NCBI GenBank assembly: GCA_019240475.1
Contig: JAFAYI010000034.1
Coordinates: 94,394 to 158,393, forward strand
Origin: Acidobacteriaceae bacterium
GTDB lineage: Bacteria > Acidobacteriota > Terriglobia > Bryobacterales > Bryobacteraceae
Length of the DNA: 64,000 nt
Direction: 5' to 3'
In this document: in pieces, positions 33,068-42,400 of the stretch
Layout of the letters: each line of letters starts with the position of its first letter
How positions within the stretch are numbered: position 1 is the stretch's first letter
Made by a program: the position numbers and the translations under genes
The notes under the pieces: model-generated
Told to the model about the DNA's origin: nothing
Databases searched by the model: none
What the model saw: the letters and a program-made list of their open reading frames with translations, nothing else

Positions 33068-36000
33068 TTATTGCGTCCCTGTTACAGCAGTCGAGGCCCC
33101 GACTGAATTGGTCAGTGTTACAGACACGGATTGGATGGCGCTCGCCGGGCCGCTGAGTTGGAACGGCACGGTGAGCGAGAAAGCGCCGCCGTAACTAAGT
33201 CCTGAACTGCTTGCGAACCAGGAACTCAAAAGCGAGCTTACGTCAAAGGTGAAAGCCGTGTCGCCCAGAATTGTGGCCCCCGAAGCCGGGGTAAAGGTGA
33301 ACGTTGCATACGTAAGGTCGCGCGTCGACGAGTTAGCGACCAGCTCCACATCGAAGCCAGAACTCGTTAGGTTCATTATCTGAACGCTACCGGATTCGAT
33401 AATAGGCGCCGAGGGCTGTACAGTCACGTTGGATGTCGTTTCCGTGAGGTCGTCTACTGTGACCGTAAGCGTGATCTCGCCGGCGACAGTTCCGGGATCT
33501 ATTTCGGGCAACGCAAGGACGGTCGCGGATGCAGGAATCGTGAAATTGTAAGTGGTCCCTAGTCCGTGGCCATTGCCGTTGACAAACTGCAGCGCGGGGT
33601 CGGCGTAGCTCGAACTCGGCAAGCCGGAATCGCCAGCATAGGGAGTAAAACTAAGCGTCACCGTGCCGTTAATCGCGGACGAGGCAGCCTGGTTCAAGAC
33701 CAGGCTTGCGTTTGTAAGGTTTTCGCCGGGCGTCTGCGAACTCGGCAAACCGCTTAAAGTGAAAAGCGGCGTGCCGGTTCCCGTAACAGTTCCTAACTTA
33801 ATGACAAGCGTTATCGATTGCGCAGCTATCTGGCGGGGTGAACTGCTGTCTGTGGCGCTCACCGTGAACGAGAACGTACCCGGCGTGGTTGGCGTTCCGG
33901 CAACAGCACCCGTCGAGGAACTCAGAGTCAAGCCAAGCGGCAGAGCGCCGGTGCTTACCGAATACGTGTACGGCGGCATGCCGAAGGAAGCTTGGCACAT
34001 GCCTGTGTACACGGCTCCGAGTTGCCCGCTACCCGGAAGACTGCACGCTAGCATCAATGGCCGAGGCAGCACTGTAATGGTGGCTGTCTGCGTCGCGGTC
34101 TGGGCGGGATCGCTGCTGTCGGCCACCTTCGCCGTGAAAGTGAACGTTCCCGGGGCCGTTGGCGTTCCGGTGATGGCGCCCGTGGAAGGGTTGAAAGTCA
34201 ATCCCGTAGGCAGAGTGCCGGCGCCGATGGAGAATGTATACGGCGCTGTCCCGGCAGAGGCGGTGCAAGTTGCCGAGTACGCTGTACCAACCTGCGAGGC
34301 GCCTGCCGGGAAACTGCACGTCAGCATGATCTGCGGCACAAAGGTGATGCGGCCGATTTTGCTCGCGCTATTTTCGGCGAACCATAGCGCGTTATCAGGG
34401 CCGAGCGTAATTCCCTGCGGCCCGCTCGCGGGTGTCGGGATCGCATACTCGGTCATCACGCCCGCGGTCGTGATGCGGCCGATCTGATTCGCGGAAGTCT
34501 CGGTGAACCATAGCGCGCCGTCGTTACCGGCCGCGATCGTCTCCGGCCCGGTGGCGGCGGTCGGAGTCGCATATTCGGTGACCACGCCGCCAATCGAGAT
34601 ACGCCCGATTTTGCTCGCCGCGTTTTCTGTAAACCACAGCGCGCCATCCGGACCTACAGTTATGCCCGCGGGCCCGCTCGCTGCGCTGGTGATGCGATAT
34701 TCCGTGATCGCTCCGGCAGTCGTGATGCGGCCGATTTTGTTGGCGGCATTTTCTGTAAACCACAAAGCTCCATCGGGTCCCGCGACGATGGCGCGAGGAC
34801 CGCTCGATGCAGTTGGCGTCAGATACTCCGTAATAACGCCGGCCGTGGTTAGCCGGCCGATTTTGCTCGCGCTCTCTTCGGTAAACCATAGCGATCCATC
34901 CAATCCGGTCGCCATGGAGGCGGGCTCGCACGCGCTGGTCGCAACTGGAAAATCAATGGTTGCGCCGCCCGTTGTAATTTGGCCGATTCTGGCGGCATCC
35001 GCCTCGGCAAACCACAAATTCGCGTCGGGCCCGACGGTAATGCTTTGCCCTTGCGGCATGCTATTCAGCGCGTTCGGGGATGGATATACATTGGTGATCA
35101 CGCCGGCGGTGGTGATGCGGCCAATCTGGTTACCCAGCGGTTGATCGGCCGTCGTAAACCACAGCGCGCCATCCGGCCCGGGCACGATCCCATCCGCGCC
35201 GCTCGCCGTGGGTAGCGCATATTCCGCGAACTCCGGGGCGACTGGTCCCGCTATCGTTCCTGTATATGCCTGCGTCGCAGTTTCCGGCGTCGAGCTGCTG
35301 TCCTTTACCGAAAGCGTGAAAGAAAACGCGCCACTGGCGGTCGGCGTGCCTGTCACCGCTCCTGTGATCGCAGAAAGCATCAGGCCCGCGGGCAAACTCC
35401 CGGCGCTTACGGACCATGTATATGGAGACGTACCGCCCGCCGCCAACGGATCGCCGGAATATGGCAGGCCCACCGCGCCGTTCGGAAATATGGAGGTTGC
35501 GAGCGTCAAAACAGCCGGCTGAACCAGGAACCCATTTACGTTCTGGATCGCCGTCGCGGCCGGCGATTGGCTGTCGACCACCTTCAGCGTGAAGGAGAAT
35601 CGACCGGAAGCTGTTGGCGCGCCAGTGACCGTGCCCGTGGAGGCATTCAGAACGAGCCCGGCCGGCAATGCTCCCGCGCCGATTGAGTATGTGTATGGCG
35701 ATGCGCCGTTCGAGGCCACGCAGGAAGTCGAATAGGGCACGCCCACTTTCCCGAAATTGGAGAAGTCGCACGCAATGGCCAAGGGCGGAGCAATCACGCT
35801 GAAATTCGGAACGGCGTACGTAGCGGTCTGCACGGGTGGGCCGCTGTCCATCACCTGCACAATGAATGAAGAGGTCCCGGGGGTGGTCGGCACGCCGGTG
35901 ATGGCTCCCGTCGTGGGATCCTGGCTCAGGCCGCCCGGCAAGAACGTGCTGCCCGTTGAGAACGTGTACGGCGGGATGCCGCCCGCAGCGATGCAGCCTT

Positions 36001-37618
36001 CCGAGTACGCGATGCCCACCTCGGCGAGACTCGAAAGATTGCACGAAATCGTCAGCTTGGCGGGAAGCACGTTGACGGATATAGATTGCGTCGCGGTGAA
36101 CGGCGGTATTCCGCTGTCCTTGGCTTGCACCGTGAAAGAGTACGGCCCGTAGTGGGTGGGCGTGCCTGTGACCGCGCCCGTAGCAGCGTTCAGGGATAGC
36201 CCTGGAGGAAGCGCCCCGGCGCTGATGGCATACGTGCTGGGCGGCACACCGCCGGAAGCCGTACAGCTTGCCGAGAATGGAACGTTCACCTGCGGCGAGC
36301 TCGAAATGCTACAGGCCAATAGCAGCGGCGTCCTGACCGCAACGGTGAACGCCGTGATCTGCTGTGTGGCCGTCTGCGGAGGTGAGGAGCTATCGGTGAC
36401 TTGCACAGTGAAAGCGAAGGTTCCCCCCGCGGTAGGCACTCCCGTCACGGCGCCGGTGGAGGCATTCAGAGCCAGTCCCGCGGGTAGGGCCCCGGCGCTG
36501 ATCGAGTAAGTGTACGGCGTTTTCCCACTAACTGCCATGCAACTTCCCGAGTAAGCAGCGCCTACTTGGCCCGGTGGCAGGCTGCAGGTTAGCGTCAACA
36601 CGGGAATGAGTTGGCCGATGTTATTTCCGTCATTTTCGGTGAACCACAAAGCGCCGTCAGGTCCGGTCGTGATTCCTAAGGGGCCGCTGAAGGGTGTGGG
36701 GGTCATGTATTCGACTACATTGCCCGAAGTAGTAATGCGGCCGATCTGACCGGGAATGGGGCTGTTTTCGGTGAACCACAAAGCGCCGTCCGGTCCCAAA
36801 GTAATTGCCTCCGGACCAGCGCTCGACGTTGGAATCGGGTATTCGGTAACCCCTCCTGAAGTCGTGATGCGGCCGATTTCGTTGGCTGCGCCTTCGGTGA
36901 ACCACAGCGCGCCATCCGGTCCGGCGGTAATTCCAAACGGATTGGCGCCAGAAGTCGGCAAATCGTACGTGGTAAACACGCCGCTGGTGCTGATCCGGCC
37001 GATCTGGTTTGCGCCCTCATCTGCATACCAAAGCGCGCCGTCCGGGCCCGCGGCGATCTGGATCGGGCTGCTGCCGGGCGTGGGAATCGTGTATTCAGTG
37101 AATGCGCCGCTTGTGTCGATGCGGCCGATGGCGGCTGGCGCGCTGCCAAACGCCTGCTCCGTAAACCACAGCGCGCCGTCGGGGCCCTGCACTATCCACT
37201 GAGGATTTCCGCCAGAGGGTATGAAATATTGGGTGATGGCGCCCGAGGTGGTGATGCGCCCAATGGTGCTGGTGTTCAAGCCGGTGAACCACAAGGCGCC
37301 GTCGGGGCCGGCTGCGATTCCCTGCGGCTCCGGATAACCGGGAGAGCCGGCAATCGTAACCGGCGGGATTAGAAACTCGGTGACCGCGCCGCCAGTGGCG
37401 ATGCGCCCGATCTGAAACTGGTTCGGATCGGCAGCGGCGGAATTCGCGGTTTGCTCCGCGAACCATAACGCGCCATCGGGACCTGCGGTGATACCCGCAG
37501 GAGAACTGGGCTGCGTAGGCGTCGGATATTCGTTGATCACCGGCGCCTGCGCGAAGCAGGCCGCCGTCACCGCGTGCAGGATCAGGAGGATTTGAAGAGC
37601 CGGTCGCAGAGCTCGCAT
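33068..37618 (-). CDS. Giant exported protein: two seven-bladed Vgb-type propellers and Ig-like repeats
   Basis: 1,516 residues with a signal peptide. Residues ~27-338 hold seven copies of a ~43-residue repeat centred on GPDGALWFTEN, as in virginiamycin B lyase (Vgb), a seven-bladed propeller. Five Ig-like (He_PIG-type) domains follow (~340-790; pattern LPAGLSLNASTGAVTGTPT). A second set of seven Vgb repeats (~795-1091), two more Ig-like domains and a C-terminal ~280-residue beta-rich region complete it. Lyase activity is not claimed, since such repeats are common in secreted proteins with no enzymatic role. Extracellular or cell-surface location is inferred. The upstream gene ends 13 bp before its start, so they are co-transcribed. 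Confidence 0.88.
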   Translation of the reverse strand: MRALRPALQILLILHAVTAACFAQAPVINEYPTPTQPSSPAGITAGPDGALWFAEQTANSAAADPNQFQIGRIATGGAVTEFLIPPVTIAGSPGYPEPQGIAAGPDGALWFTGLNTSTIGRITTSGAITQYFIPSGGNPQWIVQGPDGALWFTEQAFGSAPAAIGRIDTSGAFTEYTIPTPGSSPIQIAAGPDGALWYADEGANQIGRISTSGVFTTYDLPTSGANPFGITAGPDGALWFTEGAANEIGRITTSGGVTEYPIPTSSAGPEAITLGPDGALWFTENSPIPGQIGRITTSGNVVEYMTPTPFSGPLGITTGPDGALWFTENDGNNIGQLIPVLTLTCSLPPGQVGAAYSGSCMAVSGKTPYTYSISAGALPAGLALNASTGAVTGVPTAGGTFAFTVQVTDSSSPPQTATQQITAFTVAVRTPLLLACSISSSPQVNVPFSASCTASGGVPPSTYAISAGALPPGLSLNAATGAVTGTPTHYGPYSFTVQAKDSGIPPFTATQSISVNVLPAKLTISCNLSSLAEVGIAYSEGCIAAGGIPPYTFSTGSTFLPGGLSQDPTTGAITGVPTTPGTSSFIVQVMDSGPPVQTATYAVPNFSVIAPPLAIACDFSNFGKVGVPYSTSCVASNGASPYTYSIGAGALPAGLVLNASTGTVTGAPTASGRFSFTLKVVDSQSPAATAIQNVNGFLVQPAVLTLATSIFPNGAVGLPYSGDPLAAGGTSPYTWSVSAGSLPAGLMLSAITGAVTGTPTASGAFSFTLSVKDSSSTPETATQAYTGTIAGPVAPEFAEYALPTASGADGIVPGPDGALWFTTADQPLGNQIGRITTAGVITNVYPSPNALNSMPQGQSITVGPDANLWFAEADAARIGQITTGGATIDFPVATSACEPASMATGLDGSLWFTEESASKIGRLTTAGVITEYLTPTASSGPRAIVAGPDGALWFTENAANKIGRITTAGAITEYRITSAASGPAGITVGPDGALWFTENAASKIGRISIGGVVTEYATPTAATGPETIAAGNDGALWFTETSANQIGRITTAGVMTEYAIPTPASGPQGITLGPDNALWFAENSASKIGRITFVPQIMLTCSFPAGASQVGTAYSATCTASAGTAPYTFSIGAGTLPTGLTFNPSTGAITGTPTAPGTFTFTAKVADSSDPAQTATQTATITVLPRPLMLACSLPGSGQLGAVYTGMCQASFGMPPYTYSVSTGALPLGLTLSSSTGAVAGTPTTPGTFSFTVSATDSSSPRQIAAQSITLVIKLGTVTGTGTPLFTLSGLPSSQTPGENLTNASLVLNQAASSAINGTVTLSFTPYAGDSGLPSSSYADPALQFVNGNGHGLGTTYNFTIPASATVLALPEIDPGTVAGEITLTVTVDDLTETTSNVTVQPSAPIIESGSVQIMNLTSSGFDVELVANSSTRDLTYATFTFTPASGATILGDTAFTFDVSSLLSSWFASSSGLSYGGAFSLTVPFQLSGPASAIQSVSVTLTNSVGASTAVTGTQ
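33800..34345. repeat. Ig-like (He_PIG) repeat pair near the C-terminal end of the giant protein gene
   Basis: Two ~90-residue repeats (starting ...LTCSFPAGASQVGTAY and ...LACSLPGSGQLGAVY) at residues ~1091-1270. They share the ITGTPTAPGTFTFT/VAGTPTTPGTFSFT core with the five copies at 35240-36600. The copies are divergent in DNA, so they are old duplications rather than recent slippage. Confidence 0.8.
34345..35235. repeat. Second set of seven Vgb-type propeller repeats
   Basis: Seven units, each centred on a variant of GPDGALWFTEN (GPDGALWFTTA, GPDANLWFAEA, GLDGSLWFTEE, GPDGALWFTEN twice, GNDGALWFTET, GPDNALWFAEN). This number equals the blades of a closed Vgb propeller, so the set probably folds on its own. 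Confidence 0.85.
36605..37540. repeat. First set of seven Vgb-type propeller repeats
   Basis: Seven units with GPDGALWF followed by AEQ, TGL, TEQ, YADE-type, TEG, TEN and TEN, spaced ~43 residues apart, some with short insertions. Again one closed seven-bladed propeller is predicted. Confidence 0.85.
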
Positions 37619-37631
37619 GGCTGGAGCTGGA

Positions 37632-38654
37632 TCAGCGACTGAGTCGAGGCGCGTCCGGAGCCGCGAAACTCAACAGAGACAAATCGGGAGATGGGGACAA
37701 CAGGAACGTGCGGCCATCGCGCAGGCACGATAACGATTCCACCTTCGCCGATGCAAGCGGCGTGAGCGCCTCGGTGCGCAAATCGATCATCCACAAACGG
37801 CCGTTGGCCGAATCCGCGGCGATTAGTTGCTCGCCATCTTTGGTCAGCCCGAGCCGATCCGCCTGCACTTGCAAGGTCAAGATGCGGGTTTCCACTGTCT
37901 TGTCGAACTGCGATACGGATACGATTGCGGCTTGGGCCGGGTCGCTCATAATCAACTCGTGACTCGCCGGGACGAACGACCAGGCCTGATGCGCGTATGC
38001 TGAAGACCAAGTTGTCCAGGACCCACCCGCGGAAGATGACAGAAGCTTTCCGTCGGAGGTTGCGGCCACCACTAAATCGCCATCATCGGTAAGCGCTGCT
38101 TCGGTGATCGCGCTGGCATTGCCGACAGGAAGCTGGCGCATCAGGGATGGACTGGCCGGCAAGCCTGTCAGGACCGCTATCCGCTTACTCGCGGAGTCGT
38201 AGAGTAGGGCCGCTTCTCCGCGCGGGCTGAACGCCACCAGGGCGGGATGAGGCGCCGCGCCCACGATGGGCGCCGCATCGATCTGCAGCCCGGCGTTAGC
38301 CGCACGTGATGGGTCAGCAATCGCCAGCGGTTGCGCGAAGCTGTTTTCAATGAACACGTAGTGTTCACGCGGCGGCAAATAAATCCGGCTAGTCCCCTCG
38401 GGCGCCATCAGCCGCGAGCCCAATCGCGGCTTCCGCGCGGTTCCCAATATGACGCGAATCTCGGCCGGCCCCGGCCCGAGCACGTAGCCAAGCACCGGTA
38501 CGCCCGCCGACGTCGCGGGGGCGCGAGTTCCCGTAGCGACTGCTCGTGACGCATTCACATTGAGTGACTCTGTATGGGCCGATAATGCCGCTGTGGGCGC
38601 TTGCGCCTCCAACACGGCGCCTGCAATGGCGAGAGCGGCTAAAAGGAACTTCAT
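37632..38654 (-). CDS. Exported hypothetical protein, probably beta-propeller
   Basis: 340 residues from ATG 38654 (signal peptide MKFLLAALAIAGAVLEAQA); the open frame to 38843 overlaps the next gene's tail. The sequence alternates strand-like stretches (LVVAATSDGKLLSSSAGGSW, QLIAADSANGRLWMIDLR) as in WD/YVTN-like propellers, without a clear family signature. It lies 13 bp upstream of the giant propeller protein and after the Ig-like protein, in one minus-strand run. A structural or adaptor role at the cell surface is a guess. Confidence 0.7.
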   Translation of the reverse strand: MKFLLAALAIAGAVLEAQAPTAALSAHTESLNVNASRAVATGTRAPATSAGVPVLGYVLGPGPAEIRVILGTARKPRLGSRLMAPEGTSRIYLPPREHYVFIENSFAQPLAIADPSRAANAGLQIDAAPIVGAAPHPALVAFSPRGEAALLYDSASKRIAVLTGLPASPSLMRQLPVGNASAITEAALTDDGDLVVAATSDGKLLSSSAGGSWTTWSSAYAHQAWSFVPASHELIMSDPAQAAIVSVSQFDKTVETRILTLQVQADRLGLTKDGEQLIAADSANGRLWMIDLRTEALTPLASAKVESLSCLRDGRTFLLSPSPDLSLLSFAAPDAPRLSR

Positions 38655-38715
38655 TTTCTGTTTCCCCCGGATCACTTGTTGAGTTCGAGCTGTGTCATAC
38701 CTAGTCAACTGCGCT

Positions 38716-39429
38716 CTAATGCGGGGCGCCCACGGTTGCCCCGGAACCCGCGCCGATGATGACCGTCTGAGCCGGCGCTGCACTGCTGCTCGACCCGCCG
38801 CCATGAAATGCGGCCGCGCCCACTCCCGCCGCCACGGCAACACCGCCCAGCACGATCCAGATCATCTTCGAGCGCTTCTTCACAGGCGCGCCCTGTGTGG
38901 CGCCGCTACCTAGCGCTTCGGCCGCGGTCATATAATTCGTCTGGCTGATGGTCGCGTTCGCTTGTTGTCCTTGATATGTGGCTTCAATTTGATAGCTGAA
39001 TGCGCCGGCATTTACCGCCGTTGCACTTACGATGGCGGCTCTCCCGTTTTCGTCCGTCATTACGGAGGCCTCGCGAAGTCCGGTTGAGAAGATGACGCCG
39101 GGACCATCGCTCGGCGTGGCGAACGTCACCAGGGCGCCCGCTACGGGGGCGTTATTCTTGTCGCGCACTTCCACTGATGGCTTTATCGCCGGCTTATCGA
39201 CGACATTGGCGGCCTTCTCGCCCTGAACCACCACGATTCGCAAACCGGAGGCGCCGCTGCCGGGCTGAGCAGGCGTTCCAGGCTGAGGATTTGCGGTTTG
39301 AAAGCCTGTGATCGGTTCGACCGGCGTATGATACTTTGCCGGAAACGCCGCAGCGCCTGAAGACCACGGAAAGCTCAAAAGCAAGATGCAACTTGTCGCT
39401 GCTCGGAGTTTTGATAACAAACCGTACAT
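38716..39429 (-). CDS. Exported Ig-like domain protein with C-terminal membrane segment
   Basis: 237 residues from ATG 39429, which follows a GAAAGGGA ribosome binding site. Signal peptide to about residue 28, then a bacterial Ig-like (Big_1-type) domain with VEVRDKNNAPVAGALVTFAT and MTDENGRAAIVSATAV. Near the C-terminus a basic stop-transfer-like KKRSKMIWIVLGGVAVAAGVG segment and a Gly/Ser-rich tail indicate an anchored protein. The TonB-dependent receptor gene ends 23 bp upstream. It is possibly an accessory of that receptor. Confidence 0.75.
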   Translation of the reverse strand: MYGLLSKLRAATSCILLLSFPWSSGAAAFPAKYHTPVEPITGFQTANPQPGTPAQPGSGASGLRIVVVQGEKAANVVDKPAIKPSVEVRDKNNAPVAGALVTFATPSDGPGVIFSTGLREASVMTDENGRAAIVSATAVNAGAFSYQIEATYQGQQANATISQTNYMTAAEALGSGATQGAPVKKRSKMIWIVLGGVAVAAGVGAAAFHGGGSSSSAAPAQTVIIGAGSGATVGAPH

Positions 39430-39452
39430 GAATGTCCCTTTCTCGCGCACCT

Positions 39453-42400
39453 TTAGAACACATACTTGATGGCAATTTGAAGAGTTCGAGGCCGATGCGC
39501 GTCAACGGGATGCAAGAACGCGCTTCCGGTCAGGCAATCCGTCCCATCGCCACCGGCTGCCGAGTAGTCCACGGCTGAACCGCCATAACACGTGATCGTA
39601 TTATTTGCCTGATTTCGCTTGAGGGAGTTATAAATTTCAAACTGTGTGTTATTCGCAACGTTGAATGCCTCAAAGCGCATTTGCACCGACTGCCCCTCCC
39701 GCACGCGAATATTCTTGAAGAGCGAGACATCGGCGTTCCAGCGGTTGGGATTGTTGAGAGCATTGCGGCCCGCGTCTCCGAAGGTCAGACCACGCGGCGC
39801 TGCGAACGCTCCTGGATTCAATAGCAGCGGCCCGAAGCTTGATCCGTTGTTACCCCCGGCGGGCGGCTTCGAATCCGGATTGCCGACGACATCGGGATAG
39901 GAGCCGATGCCCAACCCACTCGCCACGCCCGCATTGTCCACAACCGAGATCCCGGTTGCAACATCGCCGTCATTCACTACGCTGAATGGCGTGCCGGATT
40001 GAAAAGCAGTAATGCCCGATATCTGCCAGCCGCCCGCAAGATTTCGCACGATATCGGGAGACTTGTCGGAGACACCGAACCAGCGGCTCAGAGGCAAATC
40101 ATAGATATAACTGATATTGAGTAAGTTGCGCTCATCGAAGTTAGAGCTCGCCCAGTTCGAGCGAAGGTTGTAGGCGTCGGGAATCGGATCGAAGCGGTCG
40201 GACGAATCATCGAGCGAATGACTATACGTATAGGAAACCGCCAGGGTGAGCGGGCCTTGCGAGTGCTTCATCGTCACCTGCAGCGCGTTATAGGTGGAGT
40301 TTGCGATGTTATCCAACGCGACGATCTGGCCGAACCCTAAGTAGGGCCGGAGGAAGTCGGCCGTCGGAAAAAGAACCGCATTGTTGGCCTGATAGTCCGC
40401 CCATCCGACACAGGCAACTGACAAATTATTGTATGCGGCCGTACCTTGATTGACGAACGTACCATTAGTCAGTATGTAAGCCGGTGCATTCGTTTGCGGA
40501 TTGAAGCTGGGCAAGCAATCGGAGGGCGAAATGTTGGGATTGCCGCCTTGGGTGATCGTCGGCTGGCGCGGTCCATACGGATTCTGCGATGCGGGAACGG
40601 GAGGAACTTCGTTGATCTGGCGCTCCGCCGTCAGATGGGTTCCCTTGCTGCCGACGTACGCCACGGTTCCGATGGTCTGTTCAGGGAACTCGTGCTGGAT
40701 GCTGAAACTCCACTGCTGCACATAGGGCCAAAGCGCTTTCGTCTGGATGCTGGTGACGTTGAGCGGATACGCGGCGGAGGCTCCAGCCCCTCCGCAGGCA
40801 GGCGATGCACCGCCGATGCAGCTTAGGTCGCTGGGGTCGCGCTCGGTTTCGCTCAGCACGAGCGGCGCGCTTCCCTCGAGAGCGCCGGTGTTCGCCTCGT
40901 TTCCCGTTCCATGCTCGAAGAAGATGCCGTAACCCCCGCGAATCGAGGTCTTCCCATGGCCGAACGGATCCCAAGCGAAGCCTACGCGAGGGGCTGGATT
41001 AAATAGATGACCCGTCATGCAGCCCGCCGGAACTCCATGTGTTCCGCACTGCACCAATCCGTTGGTTAAGTGCGGATCCGGGCTATTGGGGTTTAGAAGA
41101 ATTGGGGCATACTGCCCCGACTGATTGATGCTGCTGCTTTCAACCGATCCGGTCTGAGGATCTATCTGAATCTGGCTGGCAAGAAGCGGATTAAAGGCGC
41201 TTGCAACCCAGTTGTACGCCTTGTCGTTTACTTCGTAATAGCGTCCGAAGAGGCTGACACGTACACCCAGATTGAGTACCAGACGTGAGCTGACCCTCCA
41301 GTCGTCCTGGAAGTACGGCTCGGCAATACTGTACCGCTGATGATAGGTAAGCTGTGCGCTGTCCTGCTGGAAGCTGACGGGCTGATTGCCGGAAGGCCCG
41401 GCGGGATTGGCATACTCCACCAGGAAATCGGCGAACGCGTTGCCGGTCGCATGGCCATCGTAGGTCAAAATGCCCTGCGTGTCGCCAGTCGCCGCGCCGC
41501 TGACCGAATTCGTCTGCGTCCGGTTATATAAGATAAATTCCGATCCGAATTGTAGAAAATGCGCGCCGAGCTGTTTGCTCATGGTGTCGCCGAAGCTGTT
41601 GACGGGATTATTGTGCGTCCACGGCATGTAACCGGAATCGACGCCGAAACCGTTGCCGTAAGCCGGTCCCGTTATGAAAACAAGCCCGGGCATTTTGCCC
41701 CCGAACCCGTTATTGAAAAGCGCTCCCATCGGGCACTGATACACAATCGGCACCCCGAACGAAGTAGTTACTTGGCAGGGTGCGTCAAGGCCCGCCGGGC
41801 GCGGCCACTGCGCGCCTGGCCCGTTCGCATCGGTTAGCGAGATGTTGTTATTTGTGTAACTGTAAAAGAACTCGTTCAGCCATGTCGCCGAAAGCGTCTG
41901 GCTGAATCGGGCCACCATGCTTGCTCCCGGACCGGTGAAGTTGTTCTGAATTGTCGGGACATTGTTTTGGATGATGCCGTATTGCGGCGTCGGAGTTATG
42001 GTATCCCAAGCATCGTGGGCGTAGCGAACCATTAAGCGGTTCTTCTCATTGAAGTAATGGTCGATGCGGAATAGCTCTTCGCGCCAGTGCGTAGGCAACG
42101 AGACCGTAGCGTCATAACAGGAGTGGATCGTGGAGTTACATCCCGCCGGCGAATCTGGTTGCGGGATAATGCCGGACGCGAGAATTAACGCCGCATTGCG
42201 ATTCAGGTAGCGAAACCCTGGGGCGAATAATTGATTTTTCCCGTACGGCTGATAGACATCGACATAATTTCCATTGATTGCCTCCGGTCCGAGATTTGTT
42301 CCCGGACAGTCCGGCCATTGCGATTTCACAAAGACTTTCGGGCCGCCTCCATCGGGCGTAACTAGTTGGCTCTTGGCCGGGCAAACGTCGCTGAAATTTC

